From NCBI GenBank assembly GCA_902589725.1, contig CACITU010000007.1:18061-82060 (forward strand): DNA of 64,000 bases, written 5' to 3'. The translations under genes were made by a program, and so were the position numbers. The notes under the pieces are model-generated. The model was not told the DNA's origin. It searched no databases and worked only from the letters and a program-made list of their open reading frames with translations. This DNA is from an uncultured Pelagibacteraceae bacterium (lineage in GTDB: Bacteria > Pseudomonadota > Alphaproteobacteria > Pelagibacterales > Pelagibacteraceae). This document shows, in pieces, positions 24,891 through 33,490 of this stretch. Position 1 is the first letter of the stretch. The number at the start of each line of letters is the position of its first letter.

Positions 24891-25240
24891 TATTTTTTTA
24901 AAATTTCTGGAAGCTTATGTTTTCCATCATCATCTAGAGGCAACTCAAATTCTTTCTCAACATTTGAAATATCTAAAGGTGAGTATAGATGAGGATACAT
25001 ATCTCCATTTGAGGCTTGTTCCCATAATAAATGTTCAAGTTTAAAAGCATTAACTTTTAATAAAATTAAATTATCTTTTTTTGAATAATGTCTTAAAAGA
25101 GTTTCTTCTACTTGTTCTTCCTCTGAGAAATGAATGTAGCCATCTTCTATATCTTTTTTAGATCCTTCATAAGTGCCAGCTTGTTTAGCTTTTTGCCATT
25201 CTTCTTTGTCAATAATTTTGAAAATAAATTCTAAATTCAT
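24869..25240 (-). CDS. DUF952 family protein
   Basis: 123 aa. Matches the DUF952 pattern: FKIIDKEEWQKAKQAGTYEGS, DGYIHFSEEEQVEETLLRHY, LILLKVNAFKLEHLLWEQASNGDMYPHLYSPL. The family has a glutathione-transferase-unrelated alpha/beta fold and no established function. It is one base downstream of the DUF924 gene and forms a minus-strand trio with it and the phosphatase. Confidence 0.85.
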   Translation of the reverse strand: MNLEFIFKIIDKEEWQKAKQAGTYEGSKKDIEDGYIHFSEEEQVEETLLRHYSKKDNLILLKVNAFKLEHLLWEQASNGDMYPHLYSPLDISNVEKEFELPLDDDGKHKLPEILKKYQFSRPR

Positions 25241-25241
25241 T

Positions 25242-25805
25242 TTACCAAGATGAGTCTGGGCCTTTTAAAAACTCTTTTTCTTCTTCAGTCGTCTCTCGTC
25301 CTAAAATTTCATTTCTATGTGGGTATCTATGAAATAGCCTAATTGCTTTAGTGTGGTCCTGCCAAAACTTTTTAATTTTATGGTATTCTTCGTGCTCTCT
25401 TAAATATTTGTTTAATAAGTAATAAGCCATTTCATGATCACTAATTTCCTCACTATGAATTAATGGCAAAAGCATAAAAAATCTTTGATCAACATTCATT
25501 GTTTCTAAATAACCTGAATAAACTGCGTCATTTACAATTAATCTAGTTTTTTGATCTTGATCAAAAGCTCTTTTGTCATTTCTAAATAAGTTACGAGAAA
25601 ACTGGTCGAAAAGAATAACAAGAGCCAAACAGCTCATGGGCTCATCTTGCCAATCATCATATTCATTTTTACATGCAAGCTCATAATCTTGTAAAAAATT
25701 AACTCTAATTTTTTGGTCAAATTTTTCATCTTTTTTAAAATGCAATTCTGAAGGAGTTTCTTTGAACCAAAAATCTAAAATTACTTGTGCTCTTTCAGGT
25801 ATCAT
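25242..25805 (-). CDS. DUF924 family protein
   Basis: 187 aa helical protein of the DUF924 family: ILDFWF at the N-terminus, LALVILFDQFSRNLFRND, FFMLLPLIHSEEISDHEMA and the C-terminal signature FHRYPHRNEILGRETTEEEKEFL. TPR-like fold, function unknown. Start overlaps the phosphatase stop by 4 bases (ATGA), so it is translationally coupled. Confidence 0.9.
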   Translation of the reverse strand: MIPERAQVILDFWFKETPSELHFKKDEKFDQKIRVNFLQDYELACKNEYDDWQDEPMSCLALVILFDQFSRNLFRNDKRAFDQDQKTRLIVNDAVYSGYLETMNVDQRFFMLLPLIHSEEISDHEMAYYLLNKYLREHEEYHKIKKFWQDHTKAIRLFHRYPHRNEILGRETTEEEKEFLKGPDSSW

Positions 25806-26608
25806 TCAGCCAACGGTTTTAATAATTCTAAAATTTTTTTATGATTTTTGATATTATTTGAAACTATTATATTGCCACCTGCTATTGGATTTTTATTTCC
25901 CCAGGTTGTAACTATTGCACCACTCGCTCTTACTATTGGTATTATTGGATGAATATCCCAAATTTGATTTGCACATTGTGCAACTATTTCAAGCCTACCC
26001 TCTGCTAATTGGCAATAAGTTAATGCATCAAAACATGGAAATTGCATACGTTTAATAAATTTTTTAATTTTAGATTGTTGTTTTAAAGTTAATTGATTAT
26101 GAAATGCAGCAGCTAATTTAGCATTTATAAAATTTAATTTACTATTAACTTTTAATTTTCTTTTTTTATTATTTTCAAAAACATATGCTAAATTTTTATT
26201 TATATTTAAATAATATTTTCTCATTTTAGGAAAATTTGCTAAACCTAAAAGTGGTTCTCCATTGTAATTAAGTGAAATGAGATTACTCCAAGTTGGATTA
26301 CCCACAACATATGACCTTGTTCCATCAATTGGATCAATCACCCACGAGAATTCACTCTTAGTATTTTTGTGGCCGTACTCTTCGCCAATAATTTGATGAT
26401 TTGGAAATTTTTTAGAAATTTTTGACCTTATAAATTTTTCAAATGCTTTATCAGATGATGTTACTGGATCGTAACCCTTGCCTTTCATTTTGTTGGTAAT
26501 CTTAAATGGTTTATCTAACTTAGCGTAATAAAATCTTGTTAAATCTTTAGCCAATTGATTTAAAAAGCTTGCGTATATTGGATATTTTTTTGTATCAAAA
26601 TTTTTCAC
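25802..26608 (-). CDS. Inositol monophosphatase-family phosphatase (histidinol-phosphatase HisN-like)
   Basis: 268 aa, cytoplasmic Mg-dependent phosphatase. Metal-site motifs: GEEYG (E of the first site), WVIDPIDGTRSYVVGNPTWSNLI (DPIDGT) and WDIHPIIPIVRASGAIVTTW (last Asp). The WDIHP form and overall length resemble HisN-type histidinol-phosphatases more than SuhB, but substrate cannot be assigned. GTG start codon. Heads a three-gene operon with DUF924 and DUF952. Confidence 0.85.
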   Translation of the reverse strand: MKNFDTKKYPIYASFLNQLAKDLTRFYYAKLDKPFKITNKMKGKGYDPVTSSDKAFEKFIRSKISKKFPNHQIIGEEYGHKNTKSEFSWVIDPIDGTRSYVVGNPTWSNLISLNYNGEPLLGLANFPKMRKYYLNINKNLAYVFENNKKRKLKVNSKLNFINAKLAAAFHNQLTLKQQSKIKKFIKRMQFPCFDALTYCQLAEGRLEIVAQCANQIWDIHPIIPIVRASGAIVTTWGNKNPIAGGNIIVSNNIKNHKKILELLKPLAE

Positions 26609-26675
26609 AATGAACTCTTACTATTTAATTTATGTTGATTAAAGTTAAATTTTAAATAATCCTAGGGTTGTAACT

Positions 26676-27779
26676 ATGAAAATAGAGTTAATAGAAAACA
26701 AAGTTTATTTTAACAATGGATTTGAAAAAAAAGAAATACACCCTTTCTGGTTAAGAGAGAGAATTGATGGCGATAAATACTTAGATAAAGGCACTCAACA
26801 AAGGCTTTTTGATCCAACATTTTTAAATAAAAGTATTTCAATAAATAAAGCAAAAATTAATGATAAATATTTGGAAATTGATTTTAATGATGGCGTGAAT
26901 TCAAAACTTGATATTAATAAAATTAGTTCTGAATTTTCTAAAGAAGACGTTGTAATTAAATCAATAAAAAAAATTAAATGGGACTCTAGCTTAAAAAAGA
27001 TCAAAAATTTTGAATATCAGGAAAATTTTTTTGAAAGTAAAGAGATGTATGATTTACTTGTTTCTTTTTATAGTTTTGGATTTGTTATAATTAAAAATAT
27101 TCCAACATCAAAAAATTACATTGTTGAATTTGCAAATTCTATTGGAAGTGTTCGAAGAACAAATTTTGGGGAATATTTTGATGTTAAATCTAAACCTAAT
27201 CCAAATGATCTTGCTTACACATCTCTAGCTTTAGCACCACATACTGATAATCCTTATAGAAATCCTGTTCCATGTATTCAACTTTTACACTGTATAGAAA
27301 GTAAAGTATCTGGTGGATTATCTACACTTGTTGATGGTTATACAGTTACTGAAGATTTTAAAAATCAATACCCAAAATTTTATAAAATATTAACTGAAGT
27401 AAAAGTTAGATTTAAATTTATTGATAAGAAAGTTATCTTAGAAACTATGGCGCCTTTGATTGAACTTAATGATGATAAAAGTTTTAAACAGGTAAGATTT
27501 AGTCCTAGATTGGATTATGTTCCAATTTTAGATAAAGAAGAATTAGATCTTTACTATAATGCGAGAAAAAAACTCTCTGAAATGTATAATTCAAATAAAT
27601 ATAGAATAGAATTTAAACTTGAGCCAAAAGACCTAATAATGATGGATAATTATAGATTGCTCCATGGAAGAACTGCTTATGAAACAAAAGAAGGTGAAAG
27701 ATTTTTACAAGGCTGTTACATTGATTATGACAGTACGGAAGGTAAATTGAGACACTTAAAAAGGATTTTTAATTTTTAA
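26676..27779 (+). CDS. Gamma-butyrobetaine dioxygenase-like (TauD-fold) oxygenase
   Basis: 367 aa with the two-domain plan of BBOX/trimethyllysine dioxygenases: a small N-terminal domain (IHPFWLRERIDGDKYLDKGTQQRLFDP) and a TauD-type Fe(II)/2-oxoglutarate domain with H189-x-D191 (APHTDNPYRNP) and distal H330 (RLLHGRTAY). The N-terminal domain lacks the zinc cysteines found in human BBOX. Likely hydroxylates a quaternary-amine substrate such as gamma-butyrobetaine; no carnitine genes are adjacent. 3' end overlaps the convergent Gfo/Idh gene by 4 bases. Confidence 0.82.
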   Translation: MKIELIENKVYFNNGFEKKEIHPFWLRERIDGDKYLDKGTQQRLFDPTFLNKSISINKAKINDKYLEIDFNDGVNSKLDINKISSEFSKEDVVIKSIKKIKWDSSLKKIKNFEYQENFFESKEMYDLLVSFYSFGFVIIKNIPTSKNYIVEFANSIGSVRRTNFGEYFDVKSKPNPNDLAYTSLALAPHTDNPYRNPVPCIQLLHCIESKVSGGLSTLVDGYTVTEDFKNQYPKFYKILTEVKVRFKFIDKKVILETMAPLIELNDDKSFKQVRFSPRLDYVPILDKEELDLYYNARKKLSEMYNSNKYRIEFKLEPKDLIMMDNYRLLHGRTAYETKEGERFLQGCYIDYDSTEGKLRHLKRIFNF

Positions 27780-28813
27780 ATTTTAATTTTTTTTCCAGTT
27801 TTTGCACTTTTAGTAATAGCTGCAAAAATTTTTAGAGAAATTAAACCATCATTTCCAGTAACCTTTGGTTTTATTTTCTTTAAAACTACATTTGCAAAAT
27901 GATCAATTTGATTAACTAACGTATTATCATCTTTTTTATTTTTGTCTTCATTAACATATATTTTATTCCACCAGCTTCTTTCTTTTTTGTAAAACCAATA
28001 TTTAAGATTAGGAAACTGTAAAGATCCTTTGGTACCACCAATCAAATAAGCTGATTGGTTTGTAACTGGATAGGCAGGATTTTCACCTGCAGTTAATTCA
28101 TAACTCCAAGGGGCCACTATGGTATCGGATAAATTTAAAGTGCAAAGAGCTCCAGAATTAAAGATCAGGCTTATTGTAGCTGTATCTTCTACTTGAAATT
28201 TTCTAGTTTTATTCGTTGCAAATGCTTGAACATATTTGATTGAACCCAATAAATAACAAATCATATCAATGTCATGAACTAAATTGATACCTAAAGGCCC
28301 ACCTCCTTTTCTTACTCTCCATTTTTCTTTGTAATATGCTTTGTGTTTATACAACCAACATAACACGTTTGCCGAAACGATATTACCTAATTTGCCTTTA
28401 TTAATAAGTTCTTTTACTTTAGAGACTATTGAATTATGTCTACGATGATAGCCAATAAGCAATGGGGTTTTATTTTTATAAGCGCTACTTATAATTTTTT
28501 TTGCAGAATGAATATTGTCTGAAATAGGTTTTTCTAACAAGACAGGTATTTTATTTTTTAAAAAACTTACGGTATGTTTTTCATGCAATTGATTAGGAGT
28601 AGCAACTATTACAGCATCAAGTTTTTTTGAGTTTAAAAGCTCTGATACATTTGAATATAATGGAATTTTATATTTTTTTGATAAGTTTTTAGCATTATTA
28701 CTAATATCTACTATTGAATGAAGATTTGCTCTCTTTGACTTTTGAATAGCTTTTATGTGTTGTAAACCCATTAATCCTGTTCCAACGATTGAAATATTAA
28801 TTTTTTTACTCAT
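27776..28813 (-). CDS. Gfo/Idh/MocA-family sugar dehydrogenase
   Basis: 345 aa. N-terminal Rossmann domain ISIVGTGLMGLQHIKAI, the family's EKP motif (PVLLEKPISDN) near residue 95, a GPLGINLVHDIDMICYLLG helix with the catalytic-region histidine, and a C-terminal substrate domain. Oxidises a hydroxyl of a sugar or cyclitol with NAD(P). Last gene of the GtsABC-like sugar operon, 3 bases after the mutarotase gene, so likely acts on the imported sugar or its lactone product. Confidence 0.88.
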   Translation of the reverse strand: MSKKINISIVGTGLMGLQHIKAIQKSKRANLHSIVDISNNAKNLSKKYKIPLYSNVSELLNSKKLDAVIVATPNQLHEKHTVSFLKNKIPVLLEKPISDNIHSAKKIISSAYKNKTPLLIGYHRRHNSIVSKVKELINKGKLGNIVSANVLCWLYKHKAYYKEKWRVRKGGGPLGINLVHDIDMICYLLGSIKYVQAFATNKTRKFQVEDTATISLIFNSGALCTLNLSDTIVAPWSYELTAGENPAYPVTNQSAYLIGGTKGSLQFPNLKYWFYKKERSWWNKIYVNEDKNKKDDNTLVNQIDHFANVVLKKIKPKVTGNDGLISLKIFAAITKSAKTGKKIKI

Positions 28814-28816
28814 AAA

Positions 28817-29785
28817 TTAATTAATTTTGATTTTTGTAAAGCATGTATACCTTTTATTAGGTTTAATTAAAGTACTTGGAAAATTTTTTTTATTAGGTGC
28901 ATCAGGAAAATATTGTGTTTCTAAACAAATGCCTTGATAAGGAAATAATTTTTTTTTGTAATTCAGATTTTGTGCTGAATAAAGTTGAACACCAGGTAAA
29001 TTTGAAAAAAATTCAACTTTAATATTAGAGTTACTATTTTTTAAATTTCCAACTAAATTTCTAATATTTTTCTTTACAACAAAAGTTGTATCAAAACCTT
29101 TAAATTTAATATTAAGCTTTTTATTTTTAAAGTAATCTAATTTTTTACCAATGTTTTCAAAGTTTGAAAAATCATAAATAGATTTTTTTAGGTTTTTGAA
29201 TTTACCAGTTGGGATTAGATTTTTATTTATTTGAAGATATTTAGATGAGTTTAATTTTAACTCATGATTATAAATCATATTTTTTTTATTTTTTTCTAAA
29301 TTCCAATAACTATGATTAGTTAAATTAACATGAGTACTTTTATTAGATTTGTATTCATATTTTATAATTAGAGATTTATTTCTCAATTGATAAATACAAT
29401 TGACAACTAGATTTCCTGGAAAGCCTTGATCCTTATCTCTTGAATAAATTCGATATACTATTTTGTCTTTTGTTTGATTTAATTTTGTCCACGGGAGAAT
29501 TGAAAAACCAACTTTACCACCATGAAGTATATTTTTTCCCTCATTTGCATTCAAATTAAATTTTTTGTTACCTATCTTAAATCTTGCGTTAGAAATTCTA
29601 CCTGCATATCTTCCACAAGTCGATCCAACACTTGGATGTTTATACCGATAGTTTTCTTTTGATCCTAAATTTAAAATTAAATTAATTTTCTTTTTCTTGT
29701 GATAAACCTCAAAAAGACTGGCACCATAGTTAAGAGTTTGAACTCTTAGAAATTTATTTTGAATTGTAGAACTTTCAACTTTCAC
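28817..29785 (-). CDS. galM: Aldose 1-epimerase (galactose mutarotase family)
   Basis: 322 aa beta-sandwich mutarotase that interconverts alpha and beta anomers. Key elements: CGRYAGRISNARF, ILHGGKVGFSILPW with the first His, HVNLTNHSYWNLE with the catalytic His, FKGFDTTFVV and ICLETQYFPDAPN with the catalytic Glu. GTG start. It lies between SDR and Gfo/Idh dehydrogenases, consistent with supplying the anomer needed for direct sugar oxidation. Confidence 0.9.
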   Translation of the reverse strand: MKVESSTIQNKFLRVQTLNYGASLFEVYHKKKKINLILNLGSKENYRYKHPSVGSTCGRYAGRISNARFKIGNKKFNLNANEGKNILHGGKVGFSILPWTKLNQTKDKIVYRIYSRDKDQGFPGNLVVNCIYQLRNKSLIIKYEYKSNKSTHVNLTNHSYWNLEKNKKNMIYNHELKLNSSKYLQINKNLIPTGKFKNLKKSIYDFSNFENIGKKLDYFKNKKLNIKFKGFDTTFVVKKNIRNLVGNLKNSNSNIKVEFFSNLPGVQLYSAQNLNYKKKLFPYQGICLETQYFPDAPNKKNFPSTLIKPNKRYTCFTKIKIN

Positions 29786-29790
29786 CTAAA

Positions 29791-30552
29791 TCAAGTTATT
29801 CCACCATCTACAATAAAGCTTTGTTTTGTGCATCCAGATGATTGATCTGATGCTAAAAACATAACTAATTGAGCTACATCATTTGGTTTTAACTGTCTTT
29901 TTAAAGCTTGGCTGTCCAAGATAAGCTTTTTATATTTTGGTGTTAACCAATGTTTAATTTGTCTTTCAGTTGCAATTGAACCAGGTATTACTGAATTTGT
30001 TCTAATATTATATTTTCCATATTCTTGAGCAAATGATCTTGTTAAACCAACAACAGCAGATTTTGCAGTTTCATAAACTACTTTATCTCCTTCACCTAAC
30101 ATCCATGAGACTGAACTCAGATTTACAATAGATCCTGCTTTAATTTTTTTCATTCCTTTTATGACTGCCTTAGCAGCAAAAAAATAGTGTTTTAAATTAA
30201 CATCCATTCTATTTTGCCAATATTTTTCATCAACTTGATCTGTTGTATGTCTATCATCGTTTGCTGCATTGTTGATTAAAGCATGTATTGGTCCGTTTAT
30301 GGAAATAATTTTTTGAATAATTTTCTCTAATTTATTAATATCTAATAAATTACACTCAATAAAGGTTGGTAATCTAAATTTATTTTTTTTTATTCTTTTT
30401 AATAATTTATTTGTTTCTTTTAAATTTATATCAACAAAATAAACATCACTTCCTTGCTCACAAAAATGCTCAACGATTGATGCCCCAATTCCTGAACCTC
30501 CTCCAGTTATAAATATTCTTTTATTCTTTAAATCTGTATATTTTACTTTCAT
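29791..30552 (-). CDS. SDR-family sugar dehydrogenase
   Basis: Short-chain dehydrogenase, 253 aa from ATG 30552 (MKVKYTDLKNKRIFITGGG); the longer frame would reach into the ATPase gene. An AGAGGA Shine-Dalgarno supports this start. Cofactor loop TGGGSGIGASI, D at the end of strand 2 (FVDI, suggesting NAD), NNAAND, catalytic Ser in LSSVSW, YETAK (Tyr and Lys). Probably oxidises the imported aldose to a lactone. One base separates it from the ATPase stop codon. Confidence 0.88.
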   Translation of the reverse strand: MKVKYTDLKNKRIFITGGGSGIGASIVEHFCEQGSDVYFVDINLKETNKLLKRIKKNKFRLPTFIECNLLDINKLEKIIQKIISINGPIHALINNAANDDRHTTDQVDEKYWQNRMDVNLKHYFFAAKAVIKGMKKIKAGSIVNLSSVSWMLGEGDKVVYETAKSAVVGLTRSFAQEYGKYNIRTNSVIPGSIATERQIKHWLTPKYKKLILDSQALKRQLKPNDVAQLVMFLASDQSSGCTKQSFIVDGGIT

Positions 30553-30553
30553 A

Positions 30554-31648
30554 TTATATTCTTTCCTCTGTTTTAGCATCAAATAAAGATGCTTGAGTTA
30601 AATCAAAATATAATTTTGTCTCTTTACCTAGATCTATTTTAATTGTTGACGGAAATTTAGCTAATACCTCTTGATTTGCATAATCAAAAGTCATTATTTG
30701 CTCATGACCTATATACTCACTAAGATCTGGTCTTAAAGTGATTTCAAAATCAGTTTCATTAAATTTTTTAAAGAAAATATGTTCTGGTCTAATACCAAAG
30801 AAAACCTCTTTGTTATTTAGATTTGATTTGTCTTTGAATTCATAATCTTTTATTGGAACTTCTAGATTTGAACCATTTGCTGTAAAAAATATATCTCCTG
30901 AATTTTCTTTTAGGTTTCCCTTAATAAGATTCATTGATGGAGATCCAATAAAGTCTGCAACAAATGTATTGCTTGGCTTGTTATAAATATTTTCAGGAGT
31001 ATCATTTTGCTGAATTACCCCGTGATTCATAATTGCAATATTAGTACCCAAACTCATTGCTTCTGTTTGATCGTGTGTTACATAAACAACTGTTGTTTTT
31101 AACTGTTGGTGAAGTTTTTTTATTTCTCTTCTCATCTCTACTCTTAGTTTTGCATCTAAGTTAGATAAAGGCTCGTCAAATAAAAATATTCTTGGCTCCC
31201 TAACTAAGGCCCTACCAATAGCCACACGTTGTCTTTGTCCTCCAGATAATTGGGAGGGTTTTCTCTCTAGTAACTGATCTACTTGTAGAAATTTTGAGAC
31301 TTTTTCTAACTGTTCTTCTATTTTTTCTTTAGATGTTTTTGCTTGCTTAAGGCCAAAAATCATATTTTCCCTTACATTCATTGATGGATATAAGGCGTAG
31401 GATTGAAAAACCATAGCAATATTGCGGTCTTTTGGTTCCACTTTGCTGACATTGTAATCATCAATAAAAACATCGCCCTCATTAATTGTTTCCAATCCTG
31501 CAATAATATTTAATAAAGTTGATTTTCCACAACCAGATGGTCCTAAAAGAACTAGAAAATTTCCTTCATCTATTTCTAAATTAATTTTTCTTAAAACCTC
31601 AGTCGATCCAAAGTTTTTTGATAATTCTTCGATTTTTAACGTTTTCAT
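30554..31648 (-). CDS. CUT1 ABC transporter ATPase
   Basis: 364 aa MalK-type ATPase: Walker A GPSGCGKST, Q-loop FQSYALYPSMN, signature LSGGQRQRVAIGRALV, Walker B IFLFDEPLSNLD, switch His in VTHDQTEAM, and a C-terminal MalK-like domain (FFGIRPEHIFF). Energises the hexose importer of this operon. Located between the permease genes (2-base gap) and the SDR gene. Confidence 0.94.
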   Translation of the reverse strand: MKTLKIEELSKNFGSTEVLRKINLEIDEGNFLVLLGPSGCGKSTLLNIIAGLETINEGDVFIDDYNVSKVEPKDRNIAMVFQSYALYPSMNVRENMIFGLKQAKTSKEKIEEQLEKVSKFLQVDQLLERKPSQLSGGQRQRVAIGRALVREPRIFLFDEPLSNLDAKLRVEMRREIKKLHQQLKTTVVYVTHDQTEAMSLGTNIAIMNHGVIQQNDTPENIYNKPSNTFVADFIGSPSMNLIKGNLKENSGDIFFTANGSNLEVPIKDYEFKDKSNLNNKEVFFGIRPEHIFFKKFNETDFEITLRPDLSEYIGHEQIMTFDYANQEVLAKFPSTIKIDLGKETKLYFDLTQASLFDAKTEERI

Positions 31649-31650
31649 TG

Positions 31651-32556
31651 TTATCCTTTCACTGCTCCTGAAGTTAATCCTCTGATAAAATACTTGCCTG
31701 CTAGTACATAGACGATAAGTGTTGGAATACCGGCTATAATAGCTGAAGCCATATCGACATTATATTCTTTCACACTTGTGCTTGATAAAACCATATTATT
31801 TAATGCTACTTGAATAGGAGCAGCTTCACCAAATGAGAAGGTTGATCCAAATAAGAAATCATTCCATATTTGTGTGAATTGCCAAATTACAGTTACAACA
31901 ATAATTGGTGCTGATATCGGAAGTAATATTTTGAAAAATATTTTAAAAAAACCAGCGCCATCTATTCTGGCAGCTTTAACTAATTCAGTAGGTACAGAAA
32001 CATAATAATTTCTGAAAAATAATGTTGTAAAAGGTATTCCATAAACTGTATGAACTAAAACTAATCCAACTACTGAATTTGAAATTCCTAATACTCCAAG
32101 AGTTCTAGCCATTGGTAGTAATATTGCTTGAAAAGGTATGAAACATCCAAATAATAAAAAAAGAAAAACCCACTGATCCCCTTTAAATCTCCACTTTGTT
32201 AAAACATAGCCAGTCATAGCTCCAATAAATGTTGAAAAAAATACTGCTGGTACAACCATCTTGATTGAATTCCAAAAATATGGTCTTAGAAAGGTGTCAC
32301 CGGCTCCATATCCTCTACCGCCCCACGCTACAGCCCAGGACTCTAAATTTAATCCACTTGGCCAACTTAGAAGTGTTCCTTGACGTATCTCTTCCATTGT
32401 CTTTAAAGAAGTAACTACCATAACGTAAAGTGGAAAAATAAAATAAGAAGCAAAAACAATTAATATAAAATACAAAAACCATCTCAAAAACATGTTTGTA
32501 TATTTTGATTTTTGCTCTAGCTGCTGGTAAGAAGACGATTTTAAATTATCTTGCAT
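31651..32556 (-). CDS. CUT1 sugar ABC transporter permease (GtsC/MalG-like)
   Basis: 301 aa, about six helices, docking loop VKAARIDGAGFFKIFFKILLP and C-terminus IRGLTSGAVKG. Sequence features (IRQGTLLSWPSGLNLESWAVAWG) are like the inner permease of glucose-type GtsABC importers. GGAGAG ribosome site; overlaps the partner permease by 11 bases. Confidence 0.92.
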   Translation of the reverse strand: MQDNLKSSSYQQLEQKSKYTNMFLRWFLYFILIVFASYFIFPLYVMVVTSLKTMEEIRQGTLLSWPSGLNLESWAVAWGGRGYGAGDTFLRPYFWNSIKMVVPAVFFSTFIGAMTGYVLTKWRFKGDQWVFLFLLFGCFIPFQAILLPMARTLGVLGISNSVVGLVLVHTVYGIPFTTLFFRNYYVSVPTELVKAARIDGAGFFKIFFKILLPISAPIIVVTVIWQFTQIWNDFLFGSTFSFGEAAPIQVALNNMVLSSTSVKEYNVDMASAIIAGIPTLIVYVLAGKYFIRGLTSGAVKG

Positions 32557-33421
32557 TTTCTCTCCTTAACTCTGAATATAGATATGGAATAATCACAGCT
32601 GCTACAGCCATAAACATCATCATCGCACTTGCAGCAGATAAACCAACTTGGCTTTTGTGGAATGCAGTTTGAGTCATATATAAAGCAGGCATAGTTGTGG
32701 AAATACCTGGTCCACCTTGAGTCAATGCTACAATCAAATCATAACTTTTTATGGATATATGAACTAAAATTACAAAACTTGTAAAAAATACTGGTCTCAT
32801 CATTGGTAATAATATTTTCCAATAGACTGTAAAAAGACTTGCACCATCTATCTTTGCTGCCTTGACAATTTCGTCCTCAACTGATCGCAACCCTGCTAAA
32901 AATAATGCCATTACAAACCCAGCAGATTGCCAGACACCAGCGATAACGATTGTATAAATGGCCATTTCTCTATCAACCAACCAATCAAACGTAAAATTCT
33001 CAAAACCCCAGTCTCTAAACATTTTTTGGATACCAAGAGTTGGATTCAATATCCATTTCCATGCAGTTCCTGTTACGATAAATGATAGAGCCATTGGGTA
33101 TAAATAAATCGTTCTTAACAAACCTTCGGCTCTAATTTTTTGATCTAAAAAAATTGCCAAAATAATCCCGATTACAACACAAAAAATTAGAAACAATGCT
33201 GTAAATATAAGTAAGTTATCTACTGCAATGAGCCATTTTCTTGATGCCCAAAGTTTTTCATATTGTCCAAATCCCCAAAGTTCGTACTTTGGTAGAATTT
33301 TTGAATTTGTAAAAGATATATATAAAGTCCAGAGTACAAATCCATAAACAAACCAACCAATTAAACCTACAGCTGGAGCCATTACAATTTTAGGCAAATT
33401 TTTTTCTAACCACTTGAACAT
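32546..33421 (-). CDS. CUT1 sugar ABC transporter permease (GtsB/MalF-like)
   Basis: 291 aa permease with a short TM1-TM2 loop, docking loop VKAAKIDGASLFTVYWKILLP and SFTNSKILPKYELWGFGQY at the first periplasmic turn, as in glucose-type importers. It follows a stem-loop after the binding-protein gene and has no clear Shine-Dalgarno, which may lower its expression. Confidence 0.92.
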   Translation of the reverse strand: MFKWLEKNLPKIVMAPAVGLIGWFVYGFVLWTLYISFTNSKILPKYELWGFGQYEKLWASRKWLIAVDNLLIFTALFLIFCVVIGIILAIFLDQKIRAEGLLRTIYLYPMALSFIVTGTAWKWILNPTLGIQKMFRDWGFENFTFDWLVDREMAIYTIVIAGVWQSAGFVMALFLAGLRSVEDEIVKAAKIDGASLFTVYWKILLPMMRPVFFTSFVILVHISIKSYDLIVALTQGGPGISTTMPALYMTQTAFHKSQVGLSAASAMMMFMAVAAVIIPYLYSELRRENAR

Positions 33422-33448
33422 TATAAATATTTTTATTTAGATTTAAAA

Positions 33449-33478
33449 AAAAGGCCACTTTATAAAAAGTGGCCTTTT
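33449..33478 (-). terminator. Stem-loop with U-tract after the binding-protein gene
   Basis: A 12-bp stem, AAAAGGCCACTT/AAGTGGCCTTTT, with loop TATAAA, begins about 12 bases after the binding-protein stop. The minus-strand transcript continues with a run of U (complement of the A-run from 33450 down). Classical intrinsic-terminator form, yet the permease genes follow in the same direction. Confidence 0.8.
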
Positions 33479-33490
33479 AATTTTAATGAA

